Assembly (NCBI GenBank): GCA_902728285.1 | Contig: CACVBU010000775.1 | Coordinates: 100,207 to 164,206 of the forward strand | Length of the DNA: 64,000 nt | Origin: Clytia hemisphaerica | Lineage: Eukaryota > Cnidaria > Hydrozoa > Leptothecata > Clytiidae | Direction: 5' to 3' | In this document: positions 1 through 10,863 of the stretch, in pieces | How the letters are laid out: every line of letters begins with the position of its first letter | Numbering within the stretch: position 1 is the stretch's first letter | Program-made: the position numbers and the translations under genes | Notes under the pieces: model-generated | The model's input: only the letters and a program-made list of their open reading frames with translations | Told to the model about the DNA's origin: nothing | The model's database searches: none

Positions 1-1466
1 AAATGAAAATGTTGGTAATTTGTTGATTGTTTATTGTTGTTTTAGTATCTGGTGTTACATGTTTATAGTATCGAAAAAGTCCATGGCTTTGCATCGTTTG
101 AGCTTGGTATTACCATCGCCTTCCTGTTTTTGTTGTTGTTTGGTACAATGTACTCAATCATTTCACTCATCATGGATAGGTACTTTTAAACCATCGGTTC
201 GTTTCTTCACACCTGAATACTGAAAGAGTTCATAAAAGTGATAGGTAAGCTAAAGGTCTCTTTTGATCCATCAAAATTTGCTAACGCAAACACTTTAACG
301 TGTGTTTCTAGGTATATCTTAGAAAGCAATCATTTTATAGTCCTTCCATTTTCATTTGAATAATGTCTTTTTACGAGGTTCGATTATTCGTCCAGCCATC
401 TCTCAAAGAACCTTAAAAATCTATGATAGTCTTTTGTCTCAATGAAAGAATAAGAGAGATTTGTTAGCTAGTTAGCAAGCGTTCTGTTTCATTACTTTAA
501 CGTACAAAATATATGATAAGAAGTATAGGACTATACCGTAAGCAATTAATCATGAATGATCTAAGTTTTAAAGAGTGAAGTGATTTGGTTCATGTTGTTA
601 TTATTTACCTGTGTATGGGACTTTAATATCTTCATTGTTTTGTTGCAGATATGCTATGCAGGGATCAATCAATAACCAAATATCACGATTTTTTATCAAC
701 GAAGGAAATATTGCTTCCCATCCAATAGTTTGAATATCGACACTACAAAAATCGAAACAAGGTACTATAAACATTGAGTTTAGTGGCTTCACTTTTCCTT
801 ATCCGGGAAAGGTTAAAGATTTTGCTCTAGCCCTTCAGGCTTTAAAATCAATGAAGCCTCAAAAGTGACCTACATTAAAAGTTTGAATAGTGGTCAATTG
901 ATATTTTGATGAATAATATAATTTCAAAAAAGTGAGAGTTTACTACAAAATGATTACTTTATACATGCTACCCTATCAATAAAGTCAACTCTTGTTTTTA
1001 ATTTGAAGAAAATATTTTAAAATATCTTTTTTTTTACAGAAATTCAATAGGCGACCATCTATTTGCAAAATTTTAACGCCACTATTATGCTGGAATAATT
1101 GAAAATACACACGTTCACGTATCCTACTGAACACTATCACGTTTCACGATTATATCGACGAATATTTTTTCAAAAGCTTATTCGTTATTGGACTATTATG
1201 ATGCTGCAATGGATTTTTGGTTTAGTATACCTACCCTGTATCTAATTCAATGTCTTGTTAATGGAATTATTGCTGTTGGAATGACGTTGGTATTGGACAA
1301 TAATTAAAGACTTTACATCAACTAGAGAGTATTACATATTTTAAATGTATTGCAAAGAAGTAATTAATATTGTACAATAGTAATATTGTTAATATTTATA
1401 GATGATTATCTAAAACAACATTGTTAAAAATTTATGTTAAAAATGAAATTTTTTCAAACCTTGTTA
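1..1466. other. AT-rich stretch, no gene seen
   Basis: Only short ORFs with no recognisable domain and no convincing splice-site pairs. It ends at the terminus of an inverted-repeat element. Confidence 0.5.
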
Positions 1467-1784
1467 CACATTTTTTTATAAGCAACTCCATCATCCCAGC
1501 AACTTGGGTCAGGCCTGGAGTTGCTAAGGGTTTTTCGAAATCCAGGCTCAAAGTTGCTTGTAGGGTTGCTTAAAAATTTTCAAGCACATTTTTGCATTTT
1601 TCCTGATTTTTCGAAGATTTTCAAGGCTTTTTTTCTAAGTTGTGTCAAAATTATTTTTTATTGCTGAGGAGAAAAGTTGCTAATTTGGATTTGAGGCCTC
1701 AGGGTTGCTAAGCAAGGTCCTTATTTTTTGGGCCATATTGAGGCCTGAGCCCTTAGCAACTCGGTTGCTTATAAAATAAATGTG
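1467..1784. mobile_element. MITE, CACATTTTTTATAAG family, copy 1
   Basis: Termini are inverted: CACATTTTTTTATAAGCAAC on the left and the complement of GTTGCTTATAAAATAAATGTG on the right. Both ends are flanked by TA (gtTA / TAat), as in Tc1/mariner-type target duplications. The interior repeats 'gttgct' and 'aggcctga' words and has no ORF. Related copies lie near 19.2, 47.2, 54.4, 56.8 and 59.1 kb. Confidence 0.75.
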
Positions 1785-2232
1785 TAATCGACCCTGACAA
1801 AATGTTGACGATTTGTGCACCCATTTTGCCTAAGCCACCTCCAAGAGTAGTTTATCGTTATCTTGTGATCACATCGTTTTTGCTACTCTCTCTAGATCTA
1901 TCTTATCCTTTAGGGCTGACCTTCCAGCGCAGCTGGTTTATTATTCTTATATTTTAAATTTAATTTTTTTTATGCCCTAATTGGGCATGGAATTTGGAAT
2001 TATACTTCCCCAAAAAATTGAAGGATGGGATTTTCATGTTCCTTTACTCTACTTCTAGGTACCTCCGGCTAATTGTTTTCTAGAAAATTAATTTTTAATT
2101 AATTTCCTTTATTATATAATATTATATTATATTATTTATTATTTAATTTTGGGAAAATATTTTGAACGTTCCCTTTTTGTCCTAATCCTTCTATTAGCCT
2201 TCTTTCAAAAATGTTTTCTTTCCATTCCACCT
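1785..2232. other. AT-rich spacer, nothing recognised
   Basis: Low-complexity A/T sequence. A motif near 2147-2185 (gggaaaatattttgaa followed by cgttccct) resembles sequence near 7880-7905, so part is probably a diverged repeat. Confidence 0.4.
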
Positions 2233-2408
2233 GGGGCAGTCCATATAGTATGTACGCAAAGATTTTCTTGAAATTTGGTACCCCTCCCCCCTTGTACACA
2301 GAGAACAATAGAAATGATGTCATTTAAACAATAGATGAATGCTTTTGCTAAACCCTCCTCTCCCCTCTCCCCCCCCCTTCACTGCGTACGTACTATATGG
2401 ATGGCCCC
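2233..2408. mobile_element. Short MITE with 26-bp inverted ends
   Basis: The left end GGGGCAGTCCATATAGTATG is mirrored on the right by the complement of CATACTATATGGACTGCCCC with three mismatches, continuing into GTACGCA on both sides. The interior is ~125 bp and C-rich. No clear target duplication. A related motif, ggggccgtccacataagta, starts near 7849. Confidence 0.65.
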
Positions 2409-3149
2409 CTTATTAATTTTTGAGATTTTTCTACTCACTGCTGACTTACCCGTTTATTAGGTACTTGAGAGTATGTGTTGTCAATCTTGAGTATATGTCC
2501 AATATAAGCAACATAATTTCTTTTTTCTGACAGAATTTCTTCATTCACCTTGAGGTACCTTGAACATTTCGGTCAACCAAGCTTTCATTCTTTGGTTTGT
2601 TATATTAATTTATTTGCCATACCGTTTCTATATATTTGAATTGCTTTTTCCACAGATCAAGAAATGAGAAATTGTAAAAAAAGAAATAACAAGAGATTCT
2701 TGGCTGGTTCATTGTTGCTTTGTCTTGAAAATCCGATTTAAAGAAATCTGAATCGTTTATGGTAAGTGAAATATATTCTTTTACTTTCACGAAAGCAATA
2801 AATTTAGGTATGACGATAGATACTAGGATTTGTAGGATTAACTTACTTTTGCAATACTAAATTTCTCAAATTTGAAGTTTAATCATTTTGCTGATTCATA
2901 AAATTAAAATCATAAAATTTTAACTGGTGGCACTGGTTCTGATTTTTATTTCTTGAAATACACTTGTCATCAAGTTCTCGTCTTCGATTAAGTAATATTT
3001 TTTGAAAAATTTTTAAAATACTCTTTTCTTACTCTAAAAAGCTCTCTCGGAATAGACTGAAGGGTGGCTGGAGACATTTTCTACTTTTCCTGGTGAATTT
3101 TAAACAATTCTAACCAATTTTAGCTGTTCCTGCCCCCTTGCGGAATGCC
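2409..3149. other. AT-rich spacer, nothing recognised
   Basis: No supported ORF, splice pair or repeat unit seen. Confidence 0.4.
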
Positions 3150-3775
3150 TTTGAACTTTTTGTAATGTGTTTGGATTGTGCAATTATGAAAGGATTTTTC
3201 AATAAATAAACGTTTCAAGCACAATCCAAACAATACCATCCAGACACATTCCATGGAAATTTGAAATCCAATTTGGAATATGCATGAAAAGTTTTTAGGA
3301 TACGTTTCAAGTATAATCCAAGCAATCCCGTCCAGACACATTTCGTGGAATGCTTTTGAAATGTAATTGGATTGTACATAACAAATTTCTTGGATCACGT
3401 TTCAAATACCATCCACACGATACCATCCATTCACATTTCGTGGAATGCTTTTGAAATGCATTTTTGAAATGTAATTGGATTGTACATGACAAGTTTCTTG
3501 GATCACGTTTCAAATACCATCCACACGATACCATCCATTCACATTTCGTGGAATGCTTTTGAAATGCATTTTTGGAATGTAATTGGATTGTGCATGAAAA
3601 GTTTTTTGGATATACATTTCGAATACAATCCAAGCTATACCATCCAGAAACATTTCATGGATGGTATTTGAAATGCTTGACGGATTGTAGATGGAATGCT
3701 TTTTGAAATGCATTTGAGATGTATTTAAAATGTCTTTGAAATATACAGTCCAAATATATTTCACTATCATAGGGG
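3150..3775. repeat. Tandem array, ~108-bp unit
   Basis: The word tttcgtggaatgcttttgaa recurs near 3344, 3437 and 3545, giving spacings of ~93 and ~108 bp. The unit also contains ggatcacgtttcaaatacca and ccacacgataccatccattc. Outer units are more diverged. Short ORFs on both strands here are repeat shadows with repetitive peptides, not genes. Confidence 0.8.
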
Positions 3776-3821
3776 TGGGAAGGCGGTCGTTTCAGTGTGG
3801 TTTACATCCACACTGTGACCT

Positions 3822-4163
3822 ACAATCCTTCAAGAAATATTTGAGACAAAGGGGAGTTCCCGGTGTAATTTTGAACACCACAATTGATTTTTAGGCGCCT
3901 TAAACTACAGTTGGAAAGTAGAGTTTTAACTCTGAGTTTTAACATGAGACTTAAGACTTAGGAGCTTAGGATCTCAGGTTTTAAAAGCTCAAATTTGCTC
4001 GAATGAGGCTTGGAATATAGCCTAGAAGCCACCGAACACCTCTAAAATCGAAACATTCAATGGAAGAAAGTGGAAGTGCTAAAATAGCAATTCTCGCCCG
4101 AACTTTAAATTCTGAAAAACGTTAAAATACACTAAAATCTCAATATATTTCGTGGGAGATTGT
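3822..4163. repeat. 342-bp direct repeat, left copy
   Basis: Identical by eye to 4486-4827, offset exactly 664 bp. The unit begins ACAATCCTTC and ends GAGATTGT, so its tips are inverted. No coding content. Could be a MITE duplicated around a second insertion or a miniature LTR-like element. Confidence 0.85.
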
Positions 4164-4485
4164 CTGAGAAACTAAAAAATGCCAAATTCTGCTCAGCGGG
4201 GTTCTTATTCCAAGTTTAAAGCAATTTTTCTGGCTCAAAAATCCCCTTTCTTCAATTTTAGGGGCTAAAACTCGAAAAAAAGTCAAAATTTCATGAAATT
4301 TTCACGTTTTTGACTTTTCGTAAATTGGACCTTTGCGAAATATTAAATATTTCATAAAAAAGTGATTTTGGCCAGGAGCAAACCCTTCAAAATGGTCCGA
4401 AACATGCTTTAAGACGAATTTTAGAGGTTTTCAGGTAATTTTGGATCCCCCGCAGAGCAGAAATCAGCATTTTTCAGTTTTTCAG
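4164..4485. repeat. Hairpin spacer between the 342-bp repeats
   Basis: The spacer starts CTGAGAAACTAAAAAATGCC and ends with the imperfect complement (ggcatttttcagtttttcag type), giving ~38-bp inverted ends exactly at the repeat boundaries. The interior has no ORF of note. Confidence 0.7.
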
Positions 4486-4827
4486 ACAATCCTTCAAGAA
4501 ATATTTGAGACAAAGGGGAGTTCCCGGTGTAATTTTGAACACCACAATTGATTTTTAGGCGCCTTAAACTACAGTTGGAAAGTAGAGTTTTAACTCTGAG
4601 TTTTAACATGAGACTTAAGACTTAGGAGCTTAGGATCTCAGGTTTTAAAAGCTCAAATTTGCTCGAATGAGGCTTGGAATATAGCCTAGAAGCCACCGAA
4701 CACCTCTAAAATCGAAACATTCAATGGAAGAAAGTGGAAGTGCTAAAATAGCAATTCTCGCCCGAACTTTAAATTCTGAAAAACGTTAAAATACACTAAA
4801 ATCTCAATATATTTCGTGGGAGATTGT
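4486..4827. repeat. 342-bp direct repeat, right copy
   Basis: Second identical copy of 3822-4163. Identity over the full length implies a recent duplication or gene-conversion-like event, since surrounding repeats are far more diverged. Confidence 0.85.
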
Positions 4828-5331
4828 AGTTACAGTAATTCTCAGATTTCATTAATACTCAGTTCTGCTCAGTTTGCTCTGTTACCGTTTCGTAGGAACG
4901 TAGAAAGCGAAAGAGGAATATTAGACTGGCGGATCTCAGCTGAATACTTAGATCAGAGGCTAAATCATTATGCTATGATAAATCTGCTGTCAGGAGTTTT
5001 CCATAATTACAAATAAAATTGCAAAAAAGATTGAACTTGTCGCTTATTTACTTAAATTTTCTTGATTTTCTTGTCAATTCTTCGCCCTCTTCTCTTTGAG
5101 GCGGCCGCTCGGGCACGGGACGCCAAACCGGGCTCTAGGCCGACTTTTCAACCTCACTGTTATTCTCGAGAATCGCGTCTTTTTTTTTTTCCAAAAAAAT
5201 AGTATATAGAGATATTTCCCAGAGCCTCAGTTGACTGGGTCTAAAAACGTCAAATATTATTGTTTTGATACAATATCGTCCTATATATAAAGGAAAGGAA
5301 ATGAAAAATAAAAAAATTCCATAATAAAAAT
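4828..5331. other. Spacer upstream of retroelement tail
   Basis: Nothing coding recognised. Contains a short GC-rich patch with a NotI-like site (gcggccgc) near 5101, unusual against the AT-rich background. Confidence 0.4.
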
Positions 5332-6177
5332 TTAGAGTCTTGCATTTGTGTGTACAAGTGCAAAGTCCTCTAGTGGTAGGTGTTCGGTGTTCTTCGTGTG
5401 GGACCTGCTTCCTCTGACACACATGAGGACAGATCTGAGGATGAGAAAGGATAGTTTACATCTTATCACACTAATAAAAATTGACCTCACTGTACCACTG
5501 TTTTTCTGGCTATTTTGTCAGCAATATGCTTATGAAAGGTCGAGCTTTCTTTTCCCATCACACCTGTTACAGAAAAAATTATTGGTGTGAAGTTTCCTTG
5601 CTCGGCATTCATAATCCTATTGTTGTATTGGCGTTTCTTTTCGCGTTCTTGTTTCGCTAATACAGTTTCTGTTTTGTTATTTTTGTGTGATTTGGCATTG
5701 GTGTTGCTCACACGGATGTCAAAATAAGCATTTTGGGCTGGCCTCCATACTCCTCTGGCTCGGACATCAGGTCTAGCGTTGTCTCCATCGAGGCCATTGA
5801 TGGTTTCTCCTGCTATGGGTTGTAATTGTGGCTCGGTTTCAACGTCAGCATGCACTTTTGCAAGGAGTCCTGCTTCAAAATCTCTAACATTGTTGTGGCG
5901 TATTGTTACAAAACCTCCCTTTTTGCAGTTGAGTGCGTGATTCACATTGTACTGGTTTCCACATGGGCATTTCGACCTTTAAACTTTTTCCGTATCTCAG
6001 TGCAACCGCGTCTCTAAACTCTCCTTTGTTAAGAGAAAACCCATGCTCTTTCAGGGGTAGAACAGTTAGCCAAGCTGATGCCCCTGGCTGCCTTGTATCC
6101 TTAACTGCTTTCAATGTTTCTGGTGTTAATGACTCATCCATTTCTTGTGCTTTTTCTTTCAACAAGTTTTCTCTCAT
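5332..6177 (-). pseudogene. C-terminal part of a retroelement with a restriction-like endonuclease domain, frameshifted
   Basis: This is the end of a polyprotein of a retroelement class common in cnidarians and sponges. It starts mid-protein (GASAWLTVLPLKEHGFSLNK), so the reverse transcriptase core is missing. A +1 shift near 5980 restores KCPCGNQYNVNHALNCKKGG, a CxC...H...C zinc knuckle. RHNNVRDFEA and then RPDV followed ~13 residues later by YFDIRV fit the PD-(D/E)XK-type endonuclease of R2/CRE-like non-LTR elements. A second shift near 5480 leads into LRSVLMCVRGSRSHTKNTEH and a TAA at 5332. At least two frameshifts and 5' truncation make it inactive. The domain architecture is seen; the R2-like assignment is inferred from the motif order. 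Confidence 0.75.
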
Positions 6178-6560
6178 AATGGCGGCTTGAGGGCTAGTTG
6201 AAATTTTGGAATTCTTTTGTCAAGTGTAAAAGTCTGACTTTGAGAGGAAATATTTCAAGTTGCATGCAACTAAGGTCACATGGGTTTCATTTGATTTTCT
6301 GAACGTACTAACGGTGAAGTGTCAAGAGCAGCCGCCGGCGCGTTTTTTCGAAATATCTGTTCTGTTTTACTAGGAGGAAAGATTTATGGGTGTTTTCCAG
6401 GAAACACGTCATCGCTGAACACCCAGTCGAAATCTAGGAAACAGTACACCAAACCTGTTCAGAAAATCCAGGAACTGTCTCGAATGGCCTTGTATCTGTT
6501 TGAAAAATCTAGGAGCCCCATGAGGAAAGAACACATCGAATTTTCCAGCAGCCATTAAAA
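6178..6560. repeat. Segment related to the left end of the 29.5-kb transposon
   Basis: Contains ataatggcgg, aaggtcacatggg, gtactaacggtgaagtgt and caagagcagccgccggc, the same blocks as at 29140-29610 (reverse complement) and partly at 35940-36015. It is a solo, diverged copy without the transposase-like gene. Confidence 0.6.
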
Positions 6561-6567
6561 TATGATG

Positions 6568-7618
6568 ATATACCGTATTACTTCGGATTTAAACGCCCCC
6601 TCTTTCAAACGCCCTCCTAAAAGCAAAATTATTAAATAAACGCCCCCTTCGAATGAACTCCCCGGCCCCTAGGGGAGGGGCGTTTATTAGAAACTTGATA
6701 CTTTAAATATACTTCAATACTGTAGTTCACAGCCTCCCTTAGTCTCCTCCTTCTCCCTTTGTTTGGTCACATTCTTTCCTTGAGGATTATACTCCTTGCC
6801 AGTCCTTTAGCTCACCAGTTCCTTTAGCCCCTTTTCTGGCTTGTCGGTATGATTGAGGCTGTCTATTTTCAGTTTTTTAAACATTAAAATATATTATAAT
6901 ACATTGATAATTAAAACGAAACTTATATTTTATGTATATTTTGTTAGTGTAGTGTAGGTCAGGGTCTTTTTGACTTTATCACATTTTTTTTGCCTACCTT
7001 TCCTTTTGGTCCCCTTTCCATTCCTCCTATTTTCAGGGCGATTTCCCTCCTATCAGGATTTCCTGAAGAGTTGCCTGAAGTGGTCTCCAGTCATGCATGG
7101 ATAGGCCCCATAGCTCAACTGCAGCCTTCTTCAGGCATAGTAGGTCCCCCTTTACCCTTCTTTGGGTAAATTTTCATCTTATATATATGATAGTACACGG
7201 TATAAGGATTATTTTTTTATTTTACCTTAAAAACGAAATTTTTACTGTACATTGTAGGTAGACGCTCTTATTTATTTTATTTCAAGGGACAGTAGTATTA
7301 TACCAAAACGTTATTTGGTGATGAAAGAGAATTTAATAAAAATACCAGTGTTGATTGGGTTTGAAAAGGAAGATTATAGTAATTTCTTGTAACCAGAGCA
7401 GTTTTCGATGCAATTTTAGTCGTTGAACCAAAGAAATTTTAAACTAAAATTCTGATAAATAATTAAAACAAAGAGTATATTTGGTATTTCCTCTAAATAT
7501 TCGACTTAAGACTAAAATAATTTTATAAACACCCCTTACTTTTAAACGCCCCTCCTAAAATCGAAAATATTAAATAAACGCCCCGCCCTGCGCGTTTATT
7601 CAAACTAATATACGGTAT
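6568..7618. mobile_element. ~1.05-kb inverted-repeat element with aaacgcccc termini
   Basis: The left end ATACCGTATTACTTCGGATT plus taaacgcccc is mirrored on the right by gcgtttattcaaactaatat followed by acggtat. Near both ends the words 'taaacgcccc(t)cctaaaa' and 'attaaataaacgcccc' are repeated. The interior is AT-rich with no recognised ORF, so it looks non-autonomous. Confidence 0.6.
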
Positions 7619-7949
7619 TCGAATTCAAAATTATTAACACTGACAAGGGCACTTTATTGACCATTTACTCGGGACCCGCTAATTAATTTTTTGAAAATGT
7701 TCCATCCAGGACATTCTTATTCCTAGAGTCTACTTTTGGCTGAACTTTGCTTTTTGATGATTTTTTATGACGCTGATTCCAGTGAAGTAGCCTAGGAGCG
7801 TTTGGCGAGGTCGCCATTTTGAGAGAAAATGTTAAAAATCCAAATAAGGGGCCGTCCACATAAGTACCTTATTGATTTTCGGGAAAATATTTTTGAAAGT
7901 TCCCTCTTTTGCCCTAATTCTGCTTTAAGTAGTACCCGAGGGTACAACC
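7619..7949. other. Spacer with a truncated MITE end
   Basis: No gene seen. Near 7849-7915, ggggccgtccacataagtac and the following gggaaaatatttttgaaagt resemble the left part of the 2233-2408 MITE and its neighbourhood. Confidence 0.4.
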
Positions 7950-8292
7950 CAATTCAGTAGAAGCCGAAGGCTAGAAGTCAATCTCTTTGGTGGGATTTGA
8001 AGCATTGAGTTTAAAGCCCGAAGGGCTAGAGTTCACTTTCTAACCTTTCTCAGGCAAGAAAAAGTGAAGCCTTAAAAAATGCGCCGCATTTTTGACGACA
8101 GATTGAATCTAGCAATTCCTTTGTTTATGATTCATATTTTTTTCGAAATTTAGCGGTAAATTTTAGTTTCAATCTGTCATTTGTGTAAAAACCAGGCGAG
8201 CCGCTCAAGGCCGCGCAACTTTGGTAGGATTTGTTGGCTTCAAATCCTACCAAGGAGATTGACTTCTAGCCCTTCGGGCTTATACTTCATTG
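7950..8292. mobile_element. MITE with ~45-bp inverted ends, copy 1
   Basis: Left gccgaaggctagaagtcaat and right attgacttctagcccttcgg are inverted, extending to ggatttgaagc/gcttcaaatcc on the inner side. The interior (tttcaatctgtcatttgtgt, gcgagccgctcaaggcc) recurs at 36255-36557, which proves a dispersed family. The ORF crossing it is a shadow. Confidence 0.75.
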
Positions 8293-9182
8293 GTATAGCC
8301 TTATCAAACGCACCTATAGCCCGGGGTTCACTTAAACTTAAAGGTTTTTTTATAGACTGGATGGCGCGATTAAGATTATTTCACTGGACTCAGCGTTATA
8401 AAAAATTATCAAAGCAAAGTTCAGTGTTAGGTGTTGATTTGAGGGGGCGTCGTTTTTTAAGATTTTTTCTCAAGAGGAGCGTTTATTCGATTTTCTGTTA
8501 AGCCCGATGGAGTTGCTAGATAAAAAAAATATCGCAAAAATTATTGTTGCTAGTGTTTTCGAAAGTCCGCGAAGCTTTTGATTGGTCTTATTATTCTTAT
8601 TAATATTATTCTTGATTTCCTACCGAAATACGGAAGAAGATGGCGAATAAACACTGAACTCGAAAAAGGTGGCTGGATGGACCTATCCAGTGATTAAAAG
8701 CTCAACTCGCAAAATTAATAGAGATCGACAGCTTTATTTACCCCTGCTACAAAATAGACCACAATTAAGACCCCTGCTACAAAATAGACTAAAATTAAGT
8801 GGTGAACTTTCAAAAGATGCTTGTCGATGTCATAGAAATATGATTTAGAAAAAGAGGGATTCAAACACCGTTCCCAAAAAATCTAAAGGAAATTTCTTAT
8901 TTCATGTCATTGAAAAAAAAGAATTTCAAGAGAAACTGGAGAAAAAAAGAACACACAAATGTTTTTTTTAGTTGGTGGCATATTTTCTTTTTAAAAAAGA
9001 CCTTGGGGACTGCAGTCCCAAGTTCCGGACCCAGTTCCCCAAGGCCTGGTCCGTCGTGTCGTTGGTGGGCCCGTCTTTTACAGCAAGGAGGAACTCCTTG
9101 TATGTTCGTTCTAGAATAGAATTACAGAAAATTGTTATTAAGAAAAGGAAAACAAAAAATTCAGAACAATTTTGGATTCCTT
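8293..9182. other. Spacer, no gene recognised
   Basis: Contains a 2-copy ~27-bp tandem repeat near 8740-8800 (cccctgctacaaaatagac) and a palindrome near 9001-9022 (ccttggggactgcagtccca). No supported coding sequence. Confidence 0.4.
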
Positions 9183-9300
9183 AGAGCCTAAATTCCAGTT
9201 CAATGTAGGAAGCCAATCCTTATGTTCAGTAGCATCTTTTGTGGGACTCAACCGCATGTGATTGGTTTGAAAGTAGAGTATTTTGATTTTTTTATGCGGG
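9183..9300. repeat. Inverted duplicate, left arm
   Basis: The complement of this arm matches 9700-9800. Both contain atgcggttgag(t/c)cc and aaagatgctac. Read on the minus strand here, the arm encodes MRLSPTKDATEHKD; the right arm read on the plus strand encodes MRLSPTKDATDHKD. Confidence 0.7.
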
Positions 9301-9699
9301 GGCCACCAATTAGGCCTAGCAAAAGATTTTATGATCGATATCATCAAATGAAATCATGAGCAAAAAGAGTATATTAAAAAAATTCCTATATTCAAACATA
9401 TAAAGAAAAACAGGCTTTCAAAGTTCAAAATTCTATCAGTTAAAGTACGATTGACTTCGAATTTTGTCTAAAACGTAACAGATTCCACAGGATTTGAACT
9501 TTAAATTGTCATATCTTTCTGTGTGTTTGAGTATAAATAAGACTTGTTTCAGTAAACCTTTTTTTCTCAAAATTTCATGCTCCATCATCCAATTAATGAT
9601 AACAATCATTTTTGTTGGGTTTGACTTTAAAATCGTTTATTTTTTACTTAGTGGGGGTTGTAGAAGTTTTGCCTACAACGTCAGTTTTTTGGTCTTCGC

Positions 9700-9800
9700 T
9701 TCTCAAAAAAGCTTCAAAATCTTCTTTCGAACTAATCAAATGCGGTTGAGCCCAACCAAAGATGCTACGGATCATAAGGATAAGCCCCCTACTAAGAGAC
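9700..9800. repeat. Inverted duplicate, right arm
   Basis: Partner of 9183-9300. All five differences in the 14-codon core fall on third positions of the MRLSPTKDAT frame, but an antisense frame ending GLNR(I/M)-stop aligns those positions too, so which strand codes is unclear. Confidence 0.65.
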
Positions 9801-10228
9801 ACAAAAAAGATAACCCCATTTTAATTTTTGTTTATAGACAATGAAAAAATGATTTTGATGGATTTTGAATAACTTACCAATGCATTTTTCTACCCGATGC
9901 TCCTTGACGAGCTCCTTCGTTTCCCTCTGCGTTTCTTGGAGTGCTTAAGAAGAAAAGAAAAAAACAGTTACAGTCACCTGAAGCAGTGGGTAGTATTTAA
10001 GGAAAAGGAAAAGAAAGGAAATGGTTTCTGTGATACAATAGATGATTTTGAAGAGGAAAAATTCGTCTTACAAAATTCGTTTGACGCACCGAAAATAGCA
10101 AAATGTTCTTTTAAGTGTAAGACCGATACTTACATTTCAACATGTTGGCCATCTCTTCCAATTGAAACTTCAGGCCCACGATTTCTTGCTTAAGGTCTTC
10201 TTCCGACATGTTGTTTTTATGTTTTATC
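9772..10228 (-). CDS. Small spliced coiled-coil protein (candidate)
   Basis: Exon 10134-10228 follows a good acceptor (cttttcacag), has ATG at 10209 and encodes MSEEDLKQEIVGLKFQLEEM and a short continuation before gtaagtat. Exon 9878-9943 follows tttcttttcttcttaag and reads on in phase (SLQETQRETKELVKEHR...), ending at gtaagtt. A third exon after gtgtctcttag at 9791 gives an in-frame stop at 9772. The total is ~53 residues, charged with heptad-like spacing, so probably a coiled coil. Splice signals and phase agree, which supports a real transcript, but a protein this short may be the remnant of a longer gene. No family recognised. Confidence 0.45.
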
Positions 10229-10433
10229 CTGTGAAAAGTTTTTAAAAATAAAAATAAATTGAATGTTACCGAATAGGATCAAAAGAATCAGTCGGAACAA
10301 AGACCAATTAAGAAATGACTCAGGTATATATTTCGTACAAATGAAACTATTTCAAACTCATTTAACTAATTAATGCACTACAGAGACTCGTTGACTCTCG
10401 AAACTGGGCATACTGGATATCTTCTTTCTGTAC

Positions 10434-10588
10434 AGTGTCCCAGAAAAATCAAATGCTTTTTTTATTCTTTTCGTTTGAATTGCCGCTGAAGTTTAGAAAG
10501 CTTTCGTTTGAAAGAGAAAAAGAATCAAAAAGATTTTCTGGTGAAATCATTATTATGAGCATTTGACTATTTTTTCTGGAACACTTTC
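10434..10588. mobile_element. Small MITE, AGTGTCCCAGAAAAA ends
   Basis: Left cagtgtcccagaaaaatcaa and right ttgactattttttctggaac (then act) are inverted over ~26 bp with mismatches. It sits between the exon chains at 9.8-10.2 kb and 10.6-10.9 kb. Confidence 0.6.
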
Positions 10589-10619
10589 TTTCATATTGAT
10601 CTCCTCCTTGTGCTTCTAC

Positions 10620-10863
10620 GGTTTCTCTAAAAGAAAGTAGGAAGAAAGTAAATTTAATTCCATAAAACTTTGAACAAATGTTTGATGTTACTTACTACTG
10701 GTTCATTAGAAATTTCCAAACTAAAAAAAAAAAAAGGAAAATCCATAGGAATGGTTTTATTACAATCTACTTACATGGTTGTTTTGCATTCAATAAAACT
10801 TGACCAAGAGAGACATTGCGCCACGTAAAATACTACGCCAAGAGTTGTTCTACAGGAATTCTC
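10620..10863 (-). other. Three candidate exons of a minus-strand transcript
   Basis: 10775-10863 has acceptor gttttattttcag and donor gtaagtag and is open in one frame (TTLGVVFYVAQCLSWSSF). 10696-10720 is a 25-nt exon between ttttttttttttag and gtaagtaac, open in phase with the first. A further exon starts at 10626 after ctttcttttag. If the 25-nt exon ends two codons earlier, at a weaker gtagta donor, the frame stays open. The signals are strong and closely spaced; the encoded peptide matches no family I know. Possibly the 5' part of the transcript at 9.8-10.2 kb. Confidence 0.35.

Noticed and set aside
3120-3770. Overlapping ORFs with repetitive peptides on both strands
   Set aside because: They arise from the ~108-bp tandem array; no domain, no start or splice context.
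3822-4827. Ordinary LTR retrotransposon
   Set aside because: No TG...CA ends, no primer-binding site or polypurine tract, and the 322-bp spacer is a hairpin with no coding sequence.
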